Shown piece after piece: positions 54,561-63,241 of a DNA stretch of 64,000 nucleotides. The stretch's first letter is position 1; the number at the start of each line of letters is the position of its first letter. The notes beneath the pieces were generated by a model that saw only the letters and a program-made list of their open reading frames with translations, did not search any database and was not told where the DNA came from. The stretch is from Prochlorococcus marinus str. MIT 9215 (GTDB lineage: Bacteria; Cyanobacteriota; Cyanobacteriia; PCC-6307; Cyanobiaceae), in contig NC_009840.1 in assembly GCF_000018065.1 (NCBI RefSeq), positions 1,178,001-1,242,000 of the forward strand, in the 5' to 3' direction. The position numbers were made by a program, and so were the translations under genes.

Positions 54561-55046
54561 ATGTTTTTATCTAGCGAAGATTTTGAAAATGTAATTAGCA
54601 AAGTGCCTATGATTGCTATAGATATTTGTATTTTAGATAATAAAAAAATTCTTCTTGGGTATAGAAAAAATCCTCCTGCTATTAATCATTATTTCGTCCC
54701 TGGAGGAAGAATTAGAAAAGGTGAAACTATTGAAGTTGCATTTAAAAGAATTTTATTTGAAGAAATAGGAGGAATTCTTAAATACGAAATTGATATTTTA
54801 AAAAATTTAATAGGAATATATCAACATTTTTATGAGGATAATTTCTTAGGCAACAAAGAATTCGATTCGCATTACGTAGTATTAGCATTTAAATTAGTTT
54901 TTGATGAAATAGAAATTTTAAAAATTGACAATTTTAATAATCAACATTCTCTTCAGATTTGGTACGAATATTTATCTGAATCAAAAAATAATATAAATAT
55001 CCACAAATACACTAGAGACTATTTTTCAAATAACTTATTAATTTAA
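54561..55046 (+). CDS. gmm: GDP-mannose mannosyl hydrolase (Nudix)
   Basis: A 161-residue Nudix protein. It has VISKVPMIAIDICILDN, then the Gmm form of the Nudix box: PGGRIRKGETIEVAFKRIL followed by FEEIGG, lacking one of the usual glutamates as in E. coli Gmm. FDSHYVVLAFKL is the specific C-terminal segment. It hydrolyses GDP-mannose and GDP-glucose to sugar and GDP. Its ATG directly follows the preceding stop. In other clusters gmm lies beside gmd/fcl; here it sits with the branched-sugar genes. Confidence 0.87.
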   Translation: MFLSSEDFENVISKVPMIAIDICILDNKKILLGYRKNPPAINHYFVPGGRIRKGETIEVAFKRILFEEIGGILKYEIDILKNLIGIYQHFYEDNFLGNKEFDSHYVVLAFKLVFDEIEILKIDNFNNQHSLQIWYEYLSESKNNINIHKYTRDYFSNNLLI

Positions 55047-55204
55047 AATAAAAATTTGAATTTGATATTTTAATCTAAACCTGCTTAAGCCATTTGATGA
55101 GCAATAATATCAAAATTAAATTTTGAAGTTATTTAATTTAGCTAACCTAAATCCTCTAGTCATACTTGATAAAATTACCTAAATGTTATAGTAATTATTA
55201 CAAA

Positions 55205-55227
55205 AAATGCATTAATAAATGCATTAA
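55205..55227. repeat. Tandem 12-base repeat upstream of rmlA
   Basis: AAATGCATTAA occurs twice in tandem (55205-55215 and 55217-55227), each with the palindrome ATGCAT. It ends 14 bases before the rmlA start, within the likely 5' leader. It could bind a regulator, or be a chance repeat in AT-rich DNA. Confidence 0.45.
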
Positions 55228-55241
55228 ATTTCAGGTAATCA

Positions 55242-56114
55242 ATGAGAGAAAGAAAAGGAATAATTCTTGCTGGAGGTTCAGGATCTCGTTTATTTCCAAT
55301 AACTAAGGGAATAAGTAAACAATTACTCCCTGTTTTTGATAAGCCAATGATTTACTATCCATTAACAACACTAATGGAAGCAGGGATTAGAGATGTAGTA
55401 GTCATATCAAATATCGATTTCTTGCCATTATTTGAAAATCTGCTTGGAGATGGTTCCCATTTTGGAATAAATATTAATTATCTCGTACAAGAAAATCCTG
55501 ATGGGATAGCACAAGCTTTTTTATTGGCCGAGAAATTTATTGATGGATTTCCCTCTGCTTTAATATTGGGCGATAATCTTTTTTATGGAGATAAACTTCA
55601 TAGTCAATTATTAAAAAGTAACTCTAATTCTGAAAGATCCACAATATATACCTATAGGGTTAAAAATCCAGAAAGATACGGTGTAATTAATTTTGATTCT
55701 AATTTCAATATTGATAATATTGAAGAGAAACCACAAAAGCCCAGAAGCAGCTATGCAATTACTGGATTATATTTTTACGATTCTAAAGTTGTTGAAAAAG
55801 CAAAAACATTAAGTCCTTCATCAAGGGGAGAACTAGAGATTACTGATCTTAATAATTTATACATAAAAGATGGCTTATTAGATATTGAGAATATTGGTAG
55901 TGGATCAGCTTGGTTTGATACAGGTACATTTGAGTCACTGCATGAAGCTTCATCATATATAAGAACAATGCAGAATAGACAATCACTTATGATTGGATGC
56001 CCGGAGCAAGTGGCCTGGAATAATAAATGGATAAGTGATGAAGATTTGTATAGACTTGCTTTACCCTTGACAAAAAGTGGTTATGGCAATTTTTTAATCG
56101 AATTACTAAATTAA
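55242..56114 (+). CDS. rmlA: Glucose-1-phosphate thymidylyltransferase
   Basis: A 290-residue nucleotidyltransferase, first enzyme of dTDP-rhamnose synthesis. It has IILAGGSGSRLFPITKGISK, LLPVFDKPMIYYPLTTLME, the dTTP site VQENPDGIAQAF, ALILGDNLFYGD with the metal aspartate, and YAITGLYFYD. Length and C-terminal regulatory helix (WISDEDLYRLALPL) fit RmlA. It appears intact, but rmlB is absent from the window, rmlC lacks an ordinary start and rmlD is broken, so its present use is unclear. Confidence 0.95.
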   Translation: MRERKGIILAGGSGSRLFPITKGISKQLLPVFDKPMIYYPLTTLMEAGIRDVVVISNIDFLPLFENLLGDGSHFGININYLVQENPDGIAQAFLLAEKFIDGFPSALILGDNLFYGDKLHSQLLKSNSNSERSTIYTYRVKNPERYGVINFDSNFNIDNIEEKPQKPRSSYAITGLYFYDSKVVEKAKTLSPSSRGELEITDLNNLYIKDGLLDIENIGSGSAWFDTGTFESLHEASSYIRTMQNRQSLMIGCPEQVAWNNKWISDEDLYRLALPLTKSGYGNFLIELLN

Positions 56115-56117
56115 TAG

Positions 56118-56696
56118 ATTGAACTTAATTATTTAAAGAATAATAATATTATTTTTGAAGGCCTTTATTTACTAAAGCCAAAAGTATTTAATGATGATAG
56201 TGGATACTTTATGGAAAGTTGGAATAGAAAAATCATTTTAAACATTTTAAAAAAAGACATAGATTTTTGCCAAGATAATTTATCATTCTCCAAGCAAGGT
56301 GTCTTGAGAGGATTACATTTCCAGAAAGATCCTTTTGCTCAAGATAAATTAGTTAGTTGCATTCAAGGATCTATTTTTGATGTTGCAGTAGATTTGAGAA
56401 GTAATTCCAAGACTTTTGGTAAATGGGTAGGGGTTTTTTTAAATGATAGAGATAATGAGCAACTTTTTATTCCAAAAGGTTTTGCAAATGGATTTTTAAC
56501 ACTTAGTGAATCTGCGTATGTTAAATATAAAACTACAGAATATTACTCTTTTGAATCCGAAAGGTATGTTATTTGGAATGATAAAGTCCTAAAAATAAGA
56601 TGGCCCTTGAACAAAATTAACTTTAGGAATCCTATTGTTTCTAAAAAAGATTCAAATGGGGATATCTTTGAAAAAGATTTTATTTATTTTAAATAA
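56118..56696 (+). CDS. rmlC: dTDP-4-dehydrorhamnose 3,5-epimerase, no ordinary start codon
   Basis: RmlC cupin of about 192 codons. The conserved part GVLRGLHFQKDPFAQDKLV has the catalytic histidine, then GSIFDVAVDLRSNSKTFGKW and LFIPKGFANGFLTLSE. The frame is the same as rmlA and is separated by TAA at 56112 and TAG at 56115. Between that TAG and the conserved ILLKPKVF-like strand no ATG, GTG or TTG occurs. ATT 56118 is the first codon after the stops; ATG 56211 would cut off about 31 residues including the first strand. The usual D-x-R-G nucleotide-site arginine is serine (NDDSGYF). It may be an early pseudogene. Confidence 0.6.
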   Translation: MELNYLKNNNIIFEGLYLLKPKVFNDDSGYFMESWNRKIILNILKKDIDFCQDNLSFSKQGVLRGLHFQKDPFAQDKLVSCIQGSIFDVAVDLRSNSKTFGKWVGVFLNDRDNEQLFIPKGFANGFLTLSESAYVKYKTTEYYSFESERYVIWNDKVLKIRWPLNKINFRNPIVSKKDSNGDIFEKDFIYFK

Positions 56697-56704
56697 TTCC
56701 ACTA

Positions 56705-57184
56705 ATGAAGGTCATAATTACTGATATAACAGGTCAACTTGGATGCGCACTTAAAAGAACCAAACCTAAAGAAATTGAAATAATTCCATGCAATAGAAAT
56801 TTAGTTGATCTTAAAGAAGAAAAAAGTATCATTAAATTTATTGAAGAAAACAATCCTGATTGGTTTATTAACTGTGCTGCTTAAACGAACGTTGATAAAG
56901 CCGAAAAAGAGAAAGATTTTTCAAAAATATCTGGGACTCCAGTTACTCCTTCACATATTTTTAAAGATAGCTTTAGACCAAAAAAATTTGTAAAAGATTT
57001 CTTTAATAAGTTTATAAATAAATTATATAAAAAGAAAGATTATGTCCCAAAACTTCCAAAAACTAATAAGTTGCAGAATGGTATCAAATTATCTGAATGC
57101 AAACATTTTCTTTCATTAATGTATCCCAATAAAAAGTTTTATCTTGAAGAACTAGTAATTGATCTTATCAAGATTGAATTTTAG
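56705..57184 (+). pseudogene. rmlD 5' fragment joined to an unknown 3' tail
   Basis: ATG 56705 opens as dTDP-4-dehydrorhamnose reductase: MKVIITDITGQLGCALKRT, DWFINCAA, then a TAA at 56882-56884 where the family has tyrosine (A-A-Y-T-x-V-D-x-A-E). TNVDKAEKEKDF continues in frame, then identity to RmlD stops after about residue 72. From SKISGTPVTPSHIF onward an open frame of about 87 codons runs in the same phase to TAG 57182, and is not RmlD. The first glycine of the NAD loop is aspartate. So it is a chimeric, decayed gene: most of rmlD was deleted and an unrelated gene end fused on. Confidence 0.82.
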
Positions 57185-57380
57185 TTAAACAAATTTCTTT
57201 ATTATTAAAATTTTTTAATTAAATAAAGTTAAGGTTTATAGTTTAAGAATTAAACTTATTGGCTATTTCTAGATAATTAGGAAAAATATAAAGCATCGAT
57301 ATCTTGTTTAATTATATAAAAAATGATTTTTATAAGAAACTTATAAACAAGAATATAATATAGTTAAGTGAATTTAAATA

Positions 57381-57403
57381 AGTTCAATTTAAAAATTTGA
57401 ACT
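57381..57403. promoter_or_regulatory. Inverted repeat upstream of ptmE
   Basis: AGTTCAA and TTGAACT (seven-base arms, nine-base spacer) end 11 bases before the ptmE start. It could be an operator or a 5' hairpin for the legionaminic-acid operon. The surrounding sequence is AT-rich, so the evidence is moderate at best. Confidence 0.3.
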
Positions 57404-57414
57404 AAAATTTATTT

Positions 57415-58473
57415 ATGGAGTTCGTAAAAGATCCACTTTCTACCAGTGTTAACGAAAATGCTGATTTAAGAAAAGCATTAGAGATATTAACTTCAACACA
57501 AGTTGGAATAGCTTTAATAATAAATCATAAATATAAATTAATGGGAACCTTAACTGATGGTGATATTAGAAGAGGCTTATTAAATGGTTTTAATTTAGAG
57601 AGCAAAGTAAGTGATGTAATGAACAAAAACTATACATTCATATATGAAAAAGAAGTTACGGATATTGCCATTGCTTTAAAAAAATTTTCTAAAAAAGGAG
57701 TTAGACATTTACCAGTATTAAATAATGAAGGAATATTAAAAAATTTACTTTTAAATTACAACGATGGTTCCGAAAAAATTATGAATAATCCAGTCATAAT
57801 TATGGCTGGAGGCCTTGGCAGCAGACTTAGACCACACACAGATAAATGTCCCAAACCAATGTTAAAAATAAATGGAAAACCTATACTTGAAATTATTATC
57901 AAAAACTGTATTGATTCTGGCTTTAGAGAGTTCTTTATCTCAGTAAATTATTTAAAAAATATTATCAAAGATTACTTTGGTGATGGATCTAAATGGGGAA
58001 TTAAAATAAGTTATCTTGAAGAAAACGAACCTTTAGGTACTGGCGGATCATTGATTTTATTGCCAAAAGACCTTAAAAACCCCTTCTTGGTTTTAAATGG
58101 AGATGTTCTAACAAAGTTCAATCCGTCTAAGTTACTTGAATTTCATAATAAAAATAATGCTACTGCAACCCTGTCTGTAAGAGAATATATTTTAGAAGTG
58201 CCATTTGGAGTAGTTGAAACTGACGGATTACAAGTTACTGATCTTCTCGAAAAGCCAAGTTATCCAAAACTTGTAAATGCTGGAGTTTATGTTTTAAATC
58301 CCAACGTTATTAGCCTTATTAAAAATGAAGAAAAATTGGATATGCCAGAACTATTATTAAGAGTGCAACAAAGAAGTCAAAAGGTTATAGCATTTCCAAT
58401 CCATGAATATTGGTTAGATATTGGAAGATTAGAATCTTTGAAGAAAGCCTTTTCAACTTGGGATAAAAATTAA
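57415..58473 (+). CDS. ptmE: CBS-domain nucleotidyltransferase (PtmE-like)
   Basis: A 352-residue protein with two CBS motifs in residues 1-120 (GTLTDGDIRRGLLNG and KGVRHLPVLNNEG) and a nucleotidyltransferase after that: PVIIMAGGLGSRLRPHTD, CPKPMLKINGKPILE, EPLGTGGSLILL and LVLNGDVLTKF. Campylobacter PtmE, a glucosamine-1-phosphate guanylyltransferase, has the same layout and neighbours. It would make GDP-glucosamine for legionaminic acid. The CBS domain may sense nucleotides. It begins a seven-gene plus-strand unit. Confidence 0.82.
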   Translation: MEFVKDPLSTSVNENADLRKALEILTSTQVGIALIINHKYKLMGTLTDGDIRRGLLNGFNLESKVSDVMNKNYTFIYEKEVTDIAIALKKFSKKGVRHLPVLNNEGILKNLLLNYNDGSEKIMNNPVIIMAGGLGSRLRPHTDKCPKPMLKINGKPILEIIIKNCIDSGFREFFISVNYLKNIIKDYFGDGSKWGIKISYLEENEPLGTGGSLILLPKDLKNPFLVLNGDVLTKFNPSKLLEFHNKNNATATLSVREYILEVPFGVVETDGLQVTDLLEKPSYPKLVNAGVYVLNPNVISLIKNEEKLDMPELLLRVQQRSQKVIAFPIHEYWLDIGRLESLKKAFSTWDKN

Positions 58474-58479
58474 TAAATT

Positions 58480-59481
58480 ATGGTTATTAAGCCAAAACTT
58501 ACTAAAAAAATTTTAATTTGCGGACTTGGAAGTATTGGTAAAAGGCACTTAAAAATAATTAAAGATAATTGGCCAAATATTAAAGTTGCTTGTTTAAGAA
58601 ATAAAAATCCCGATTACTATCCATCATCCATTAATGATTTTCTAATTGAAGAATTTTTTTACAACATAAATGAAGCTAAAGAATGGAATCCTGATGCTGT
58701 CATAATTTCTAATCCTGCGAAATACCATCTGAAATATGCACTATTTTTTGCAGAGTTGTCAAAACCATTATTTATAGAAAAACCTATTGGAATAGGAAAT
58801 GAATCAAACAAATATAGGGAAAAATTATCTGAATATAGTAAGAAATCCCTAATACTTTGCGGTTATGTTTTCAGATTTGATGAAGGTATAAATTTATTAA
58901 AAGAAAAAGCCCAAAAAATAGGTAAATTAGTTACCGCAGAATTTTATTGCGGTTCTTGGCTCCCAAATTGGAGAGATGGTATTGATTATAGAAAAAGTGT
59001 GTCAGCATCAAAAGATTTAGGAGGAGGGGTGCTTCTTGAACTTAGTCATGAATTAGATTTAGCAAATTGGTTAATTGGACCCTATGAGATAAATTATTCA
59101 TATCTAAAAAATACAGGTTTACTAGATTTAGATGTTGAAGATTGCGCAATGATAAATGCAGTCTCTGTAACAGGATGTGCTATAAATATAAATTTGAATT
59201 TTTGTACAAAAACTGAAAAAAGAACTATAAAGATTATTGGTTCAGAAGGAAATCTCGAATATGATTTAATAAAAAATCAACTTTTAATATGTATTTCTAA
59301 TAAAGAAGAATCATATCAATTAAATCAAAATAAGAATCAAAAATACATCAACCAAATGGAACATTTTTTAGAGTGCATCGAAAATTCAGAAGATCCTACT
59401 TGCACTGTCAAAGACGGTTTTCAAGTCCTTAATCATGTCTCAAAGGCCAAATCATTTGACAACATAAAAGAAAACCTATGA
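58480..59481 (+). CDS. ptmF: Gfo/Idh/MocA-type oxidoreductase (PtmF-like)
   Basis: A 333-residue oxidoreductase. The dinucleotide loop is ILICGLGSIGKRHLKII; KPLFIEKPIGIG has the catalytic-type EKP lysine, and SKDLGGGVLLELSHELDLA follows in the substrate domain. It lies six bases after ptmE and overlaps the next gene by four bases. In Campylobacter the PtmF/PtmA pair is assigned to an oxidation-amination route feeding glucosamine, as I recall. So it likely works with PtmA at 60194. Substrate not visible from sequence. Confidence 0.78.
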   Translation: MVIKPKLTKKILICGLGSIGKRHLKIIKDNWPNIKVACLRNKNPDYYPSSINDFLIEEFFYNINEAKEWNPDAVIISNPAKYHLKYALFFAELSKPLFIEKPIGIGNESNKYREKLSEYSKKSLILCGYVFRFDEGINLLKEKAQKIGKLVTAEFYCGSWLPNWRDGIDYRKSVSASKDLGGGVLLELSHELDLANWLIGPYEINYSYLKNTGLLDLDVEDCAMINAVSVTGCAININLNFCTKTEKRTIKIIGSEGNLEYDLIKNQLLICISNKEESYQLNQNKNQKYINQMEHFLECIENSEDPTCTVKDGFQVLNHVSKAKSFDNIKENL

Positions 59482-60182
59482 ACAATAAAATTTACGCATT
59501 TGTTTTTGCAAGAGGGGGTTCCAAAGGTATTCCAAAAAAAAATTTAATTAAAATTTCAGGTATTCCTTTATTAGGTCATAGTATTAATATTGCTAAGGAA
59601 ATTGAGGGAGTAAACAAAATATTTGTATCTACAGATTGTGACGAGATAGCCAATGTTGGTAAGTTTTTTGGAGCAGAAATCATTAAAAGACCGTATTATT
59701 TATCTCAAGATGACTCTCCAGAATGGTCAGCTTGGCAGCATGCCGTTAAAGAAGTAAACGAAAGATATGGACTCTTTGATACTTTTCTTAGTTTGCCTAC
59801 AACTTCTCCATTAAGGAGCAAAAGTGATATTCTCAAATGTATTGAGGCTAGTGTCGATCCTAATTTCCAATCAGTAATAACAATCTGCGAATTAAGTAGA
59901 AACCCATGGTTTAATATGGTTACATCTAAAGAAGGTAAAGTTGAATTGATAAATAAAACGCAATCAATTTATAGAAGACAAGATGCTCCAAAAACTTTTG
60001 GAATTACAACTGTTGCCTATGTTCTTAAACCAGGATTTATTTTAAGTTCAAAAAGTATTTGGGAAGGAAATGTAAAAGGAGTCGAAATCCCAACCGAAAG
60101 ATCTATAGATATAGATAATTTTTTAGATTACAAAATAGCTAAATACCTTTTTGAAGAAAAAATAAATGGAACAGGAATTTAA
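59478..60182 (+). CDS. legF: CMP-nonulosonate (legionaminate) cytidylyltransferase
   Basis: A 234-residue acylneuraminate cytidylyltransferase-family enzyme. IYAFVFARGGSKGIPKKNL is the CTP loop (R-x-G-S-K-G-I), then IFVSTDCDEIANVG and TFLSLPTTSPLRSKSDI. It activates a nine-carbon acid with CTP, releasing pyrophosphate. The neighbours (legB, legC, legG) point to legionaminic acid as the substrate instead of neuraminic or pseudaminic acid. ATG overlaps the preceding stop by four bases. Confidence 0.87.
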   Translation: MNNKIYAFVFARGGSKGIPKKNLIKISGIPLLGHSINIAKEIEGVNKIFVSTDCDEIANVGKFFGAEIIKRPYYLSQDDSPEWSAWQHAVKEVNERYGLFDTFLSLPTTSPLRSKSDILKCIEASVDPNFQSVITICELSRNPWFNMVTSKEGKVELINKTQSIYRRQDAPKTFGITTVAYVLKPGFILSSKSIWEGNVKGVEIPTERSIDIDNFLDYKIAKYLFEEKINGTGI

Positions 60183-60193
60183 ACCTAAAAATA

Positions 60194-60967
60194 ATGTTTT
60201 TATCTGAACAATTCATTTTAATTACAGGAGCAAGCGGCAGAATTGGTTCCTCAGTAGCTTTGGATGTTGCAAAATATGGAGGCATTCCAATAATCGCTGA
60301 TGTAGATCTATTAGGGTTAGAAAAATTAAAGGAACAAATTCTTAAAAAGTACAAAGTTGAAAGCTTTATTGTTGAAGGAAATATTACAACACAAGAAGGA
60401 ATTGAAAATATACTAAAAAAATCGATTTCTTTCAAAGGTCTAATTCATGGAGCAGTCCAGTGTGCTTATCCAAGATCAAAAGGGTGGGGAACAAAGTTTG
60501 AATATATTAAAGAAGATTATTTGAAAGAGGACTTATCTAATCAACTTGGCTCGGCAATTTTGTTCTCTCAACAGATTCTAGAAATCTTTAAAAAACAAGG
60601 TTTTGGTAATCTAATAAATATTTCATCAATACAAGGTATAAATGCGCCTAAATTTGAACATTATTCAGGTACAGAAATGATTTCACCCATTGAATATTCG
60701 GCTATAAAAGCAGGAGTAATATCTTTAACTAAATGGTTAGCAAAATACTATTTTAATAATAATATTAGAATTAATTGTATTAGCCCAGGCGGAATTTTAG
60801 ACAAGCAGCCAACTTCATTTTTAAATAAATATCGCGAATCATGTTCTAATATTGGAATGCTTAATTCTAATGAACATATATCCCCTGTTGTAATTTTTTT
60901 ATTGTCAGAATTATCAATTGCCATAACAGGACAAAATATTATTATTGATGATGGATGGAGTCTTTAG
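60194..60967 (+). CDS. ptmA: SDR-family oxidoreductase (PtmA-like)
   Basis: A 257-residue classical SDR. FILITGASGRIGSSVALDVA is the cofactor loop, NISSIQGINAPKF holds the serine, and EYSAIKAGVISLTKWLAKYY the YxxxK pair; NCISPGGILDKQP follows. Campylobacter PtmA, found beside ptmE and ptmF, has this plan. It is 11 bases after legF. It probably acts with PtmF before or at the glucosamine stage; the exact reaction is not settled by sequence. Confidence 0.82.
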   Translation: MFLSEQFILITGASGRIGSSVALDVAKYGGIPIIADVDLLGLEKLKEQILKKYKVESFIVEGNITTQEGIENILKKSISFKGLIHGAVQCAYPRSKGWGTKFEYIKEDYLKEDLSNQLGSAILFSQQILEIFKKQGFGNLINISSIQGINAPKFEHYSGTEMISPIEYSAIKAGVISLTKWLAKYYFNNNIRINCISPGGILDKQPTSFLNKYRESCSNIGMLNSNEHISPVVIFLLSELSIAITGQNIIIDDGWSL

Positions 60968-60973
60968 TCTTTT

Positions 60974-61975
60974 ATGAATAATACAGTTTTAGTTACTGGT
61001 GCTGATGGTTTTATAGGTTCACATTTAGTAGAAACTCTTGTTAGAGATGGCTACAAAGTAAAGGCTTTTTGTCTTTATAACTCTTTAGGAAGTTGGGGAT
61101 GGTTGGATCATTCAAGTCCTGAGATAATACAAAATGTAGAAATTATTCTAGGTGACGTAAGAGATCAATTTTGCGTTGAAAATTCATTAGTTGGTGTTGA
61201 TATTGTTTTTCACTTAGCATCTTTAATAGCAATACCTCATAGCTATAAAGCGCCACAAAGCTATGTTGAAACTAATATAAATGGAACTCTAAATATCTTA
61301 CAATCATCAAAAAAATTAGGCATTGAGAAGATTATTCATACATCAACATCTGAAACATATGGAACTGCTCAGTATGTCCCAATTGATGAGAAACACCATT
61401 TAGTTGCTCAATCTCCCTATGCAGCAACGAAGATTGCAGCTGACCAATTGGCAATGAGTTTTTTTAAGAGTTTTAATACCCCTGTAACTATTCTGAGACC
61501 TTTTAATACTTATGGCCCTAGGCAAAGCGCAAGAGCAGTTATTCCCACAATTATCTCACAACTAGCTTCAGGTAAAAATAAAGTATCACTTGGAAAATTA
61601 TCACCTACGAGAGACTTTAATTATGTACAAGATACAGTAAATGCTTTCAAAGCAGTAGCTTTTTCTAAGAATACAACTGGGAAAATTATTAACTGCGCCA
61701 GTAATTTTGAAATCTCAATAGAAGATACTGCTTACTTGATAGCAGATATTATGAACAAGAAAATTGAGATTTCTTCAGAATCAGAAAGGGAAAGACCTGA
61801 AAATTCAGAAGTAAATAGATTATTTGGGGATAATAATTTAATTAAAGAAATAACAAATTGGCATCCAAAATATAGCGGTAAAAAAGGCTTTAGGGAGGGA
61901 TTAAAGCTTACGATTGATTGGTTTTCTAAAAAAGAAAATCTATCTTTTTATAGACCAGATATTTACTCAGTATAA
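60974..61975 (+). CDS. legB: NDP-GlcNAc 4,6-dehydratase (LegB)
   Basis: A 333-residue extended SDR. VLVTGADGFIGSHLVETLV is followed by AFCLYNSLGSWGWLDHSSPE, a stretch typical for LegB. STSETYGTAQYVPIDE, SPYAATKIAADQLAMSFF (YxxxK) and LRPFNTYGPRQSARAVIPT complete the active site. In Campylobacter, LegB dehydrates GDP-GlcNAc to the 4-keto-6-deoxy sugar. It lies six bases from ptmA and two bases from legC, a tight operon. Confidence 0.92.
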   Translation: MNNTVLVTGADGFIGSHLVETLVRDGYKVKAFCLYNSLGSWGWLDHSSPEIIQNVEIILGDVRDQFCVENSLVGVDIVFHLASLIAIPHSYKAPQSYVETNINGTLNILQSSKKLGIEKIIHTSTSETYGTAQYVPIDEKHHLVAQSPYAATKIAADQLAMSFFKSFNTPVTILRPFNTYGPRQSARAVIPTIISQLASGKNKVSLGKLSPTRDFNYVQDTVNAFKAVAFSKNTTGKIINCASNFEISIEDTAYLIADIMNKKIEISSESERERPENSEVNRLFGDNNLIKEITNWHPKYSGKKGFREGLKLTIDWFSKKENLSFYRPDIYSV

Positions 61976-61977
61976 AT

Positions 61978-63171
61978 ATGATAGAGATAAGCTCAGAAAT
62001 TATTAAAAGCATAAAAAAAGTAATTGGGCCTTTTCAAGAAAATGAAAATATAAATCTTCATGAACCCGATCTTATCGATACTAATGCTAATAGTTATCTG
62101 AAAAATTGTGTTGATACTAATTGGGTAAGTAGTGCGGGAGAATGGGTTAAAGAATTTGAAAAATATTTATCAGCTTATACGGGTGCAAAATACGTTATTG
62201 CTGTATCCAATGGAACTGTAGCATTAAGATTGGCCCTTCATGGTATGGGTGTCAAAGCTGAAGAAGAAGTATTGATTCCTCCTTTAAGTTTTGTAGCTAC
62301 TGCAAATGCAGTCTCGCATCTAGGAGCAACTCCGCACTTTATAGATATCGAATCAGAAACTCTTGGAATGTGCCCTCAAGCACTTGAAAGAAGATTAAAA
62401 GAAATTGCTATAAAAAAAGGAAAATTTTTATTTAATAAATTAACAGATAAAAGAATATCGGCTGTTATGCCAGTACATGTATATGGTTTGCCGGCAAAAA
62501 TGATTGAAATAAAGAAAATTTGCTTAGAATGGGGAATTCCCCTAGTAGAAGATGCAGCCGAAGCTTTAGGAAGCTGGATAGTCGATAACGATAATAGTTT
62601 TAAGCATTGTGGTTGTTTTGGGGATGTAGGAACTATTAGTTTTAACGGCAATAAAATAATTACTACTGGCGGAGGTGGCGCTCTTCTTACTAATAACGAA
62701 CAAATTGCAACCCATTGTAGACATATTTCTACTACAGCAAAGATAAAACATCCTTGGGATTTCTACCACGATCAAATAGGATGGAATGATCGAATGCCTA
62801 ATCTCAATGCGGCCTTGGGTGTTGCTCAAATGGAAATATTAGAAACTATAGTTGAGAAGAAAAGAAGATTATACAAATGTTATAAAAAAAATTTCCAGGA
62901 TATTGAAATTGCAGAAATAATAGGCGAGAGTAAAAATTCAAAAAGTAATTATTGGCTTGTTACATTAAGATTAAAAGGAAATCTTGATGACAATTTAAAA
63001 TCGAATATCCTTCAACAAGCTCACGATTTAAAAATTCTACTTAGGCCTTCTTGGCGTTTATTAAGTGAACTACCGATGTACTCTAATTCCCCATTTGGAG
63101 ATTTAAGTGAATCATTTAATCAATCAAAAAGACTAATTAATTTACCTAGTAGTCCTAAACTTATAAAGTGA
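61978..63171 (+). CDS. legC: Legionaminic-acid pathway aminotransferase (LegC)
   Basis: A 397-residue DegT-family PLP enzyme. WVSSAGEWVKEFEKYLSAYT and VSNGTVALRLALHGMGV begin the family; LVEDAAEALGSW has the PLP aspartate, and SFNGNKIITTGGGGALL the Schiff-base lysine. The LegC branch has this N-x-K-I-I-T-T-G form. It aminates C4 of the LegB product. It is longer than the aminotransferase at 31410, and clearly a different subfamily. Confidence 0.92.
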   Translation: MIEISSEIIKSIKKVIGPFQENENINLHEPDLIDTNANSYLKNCVDTNWVSSAGEWVKEFEKYLSAYTGAKYVIAVSNGTVALRLALHGMGVKAEEEVLIPPLSFVATANAVSHLGATPHFIDIESETLGMCPQALERRLKEIAIKKGKFLFNKLTDKRISAVMPVHVYGLPAKMIEIKKICLEWGIPLVEDAAEALGSWIVDNDNSFKHCGCFGDVGTISFNGNKIITTGGGGALLTNNEQIATHCRHISTTAKIKHPWDFYHDQIGWNDRMPNLNAALGVAQMEILETIVEKKRRLYKCYKKNFQDIEIAEIIGESKNSKSNYWLVTLRLKGNLDDNLKSNILQQAHDLKILLRPSWRLLSELPMYSNSPFGDLSESFNQSKRLINLPSSPKLIK

Positions 63172-63241
63172 TATTGTTATTTATAGTGAAATTTAATTAT
63201 TAGGTTTTTGGTAATTAAATTTTTATTTTGTAAAGTTAAAA

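Noticed and set aside
56805-56993. 62-codon lysine- and leucine-rich plus-strand frame
   Set aside because: It lies in another phase within the rmlD remnant and has only low-complexity composition.
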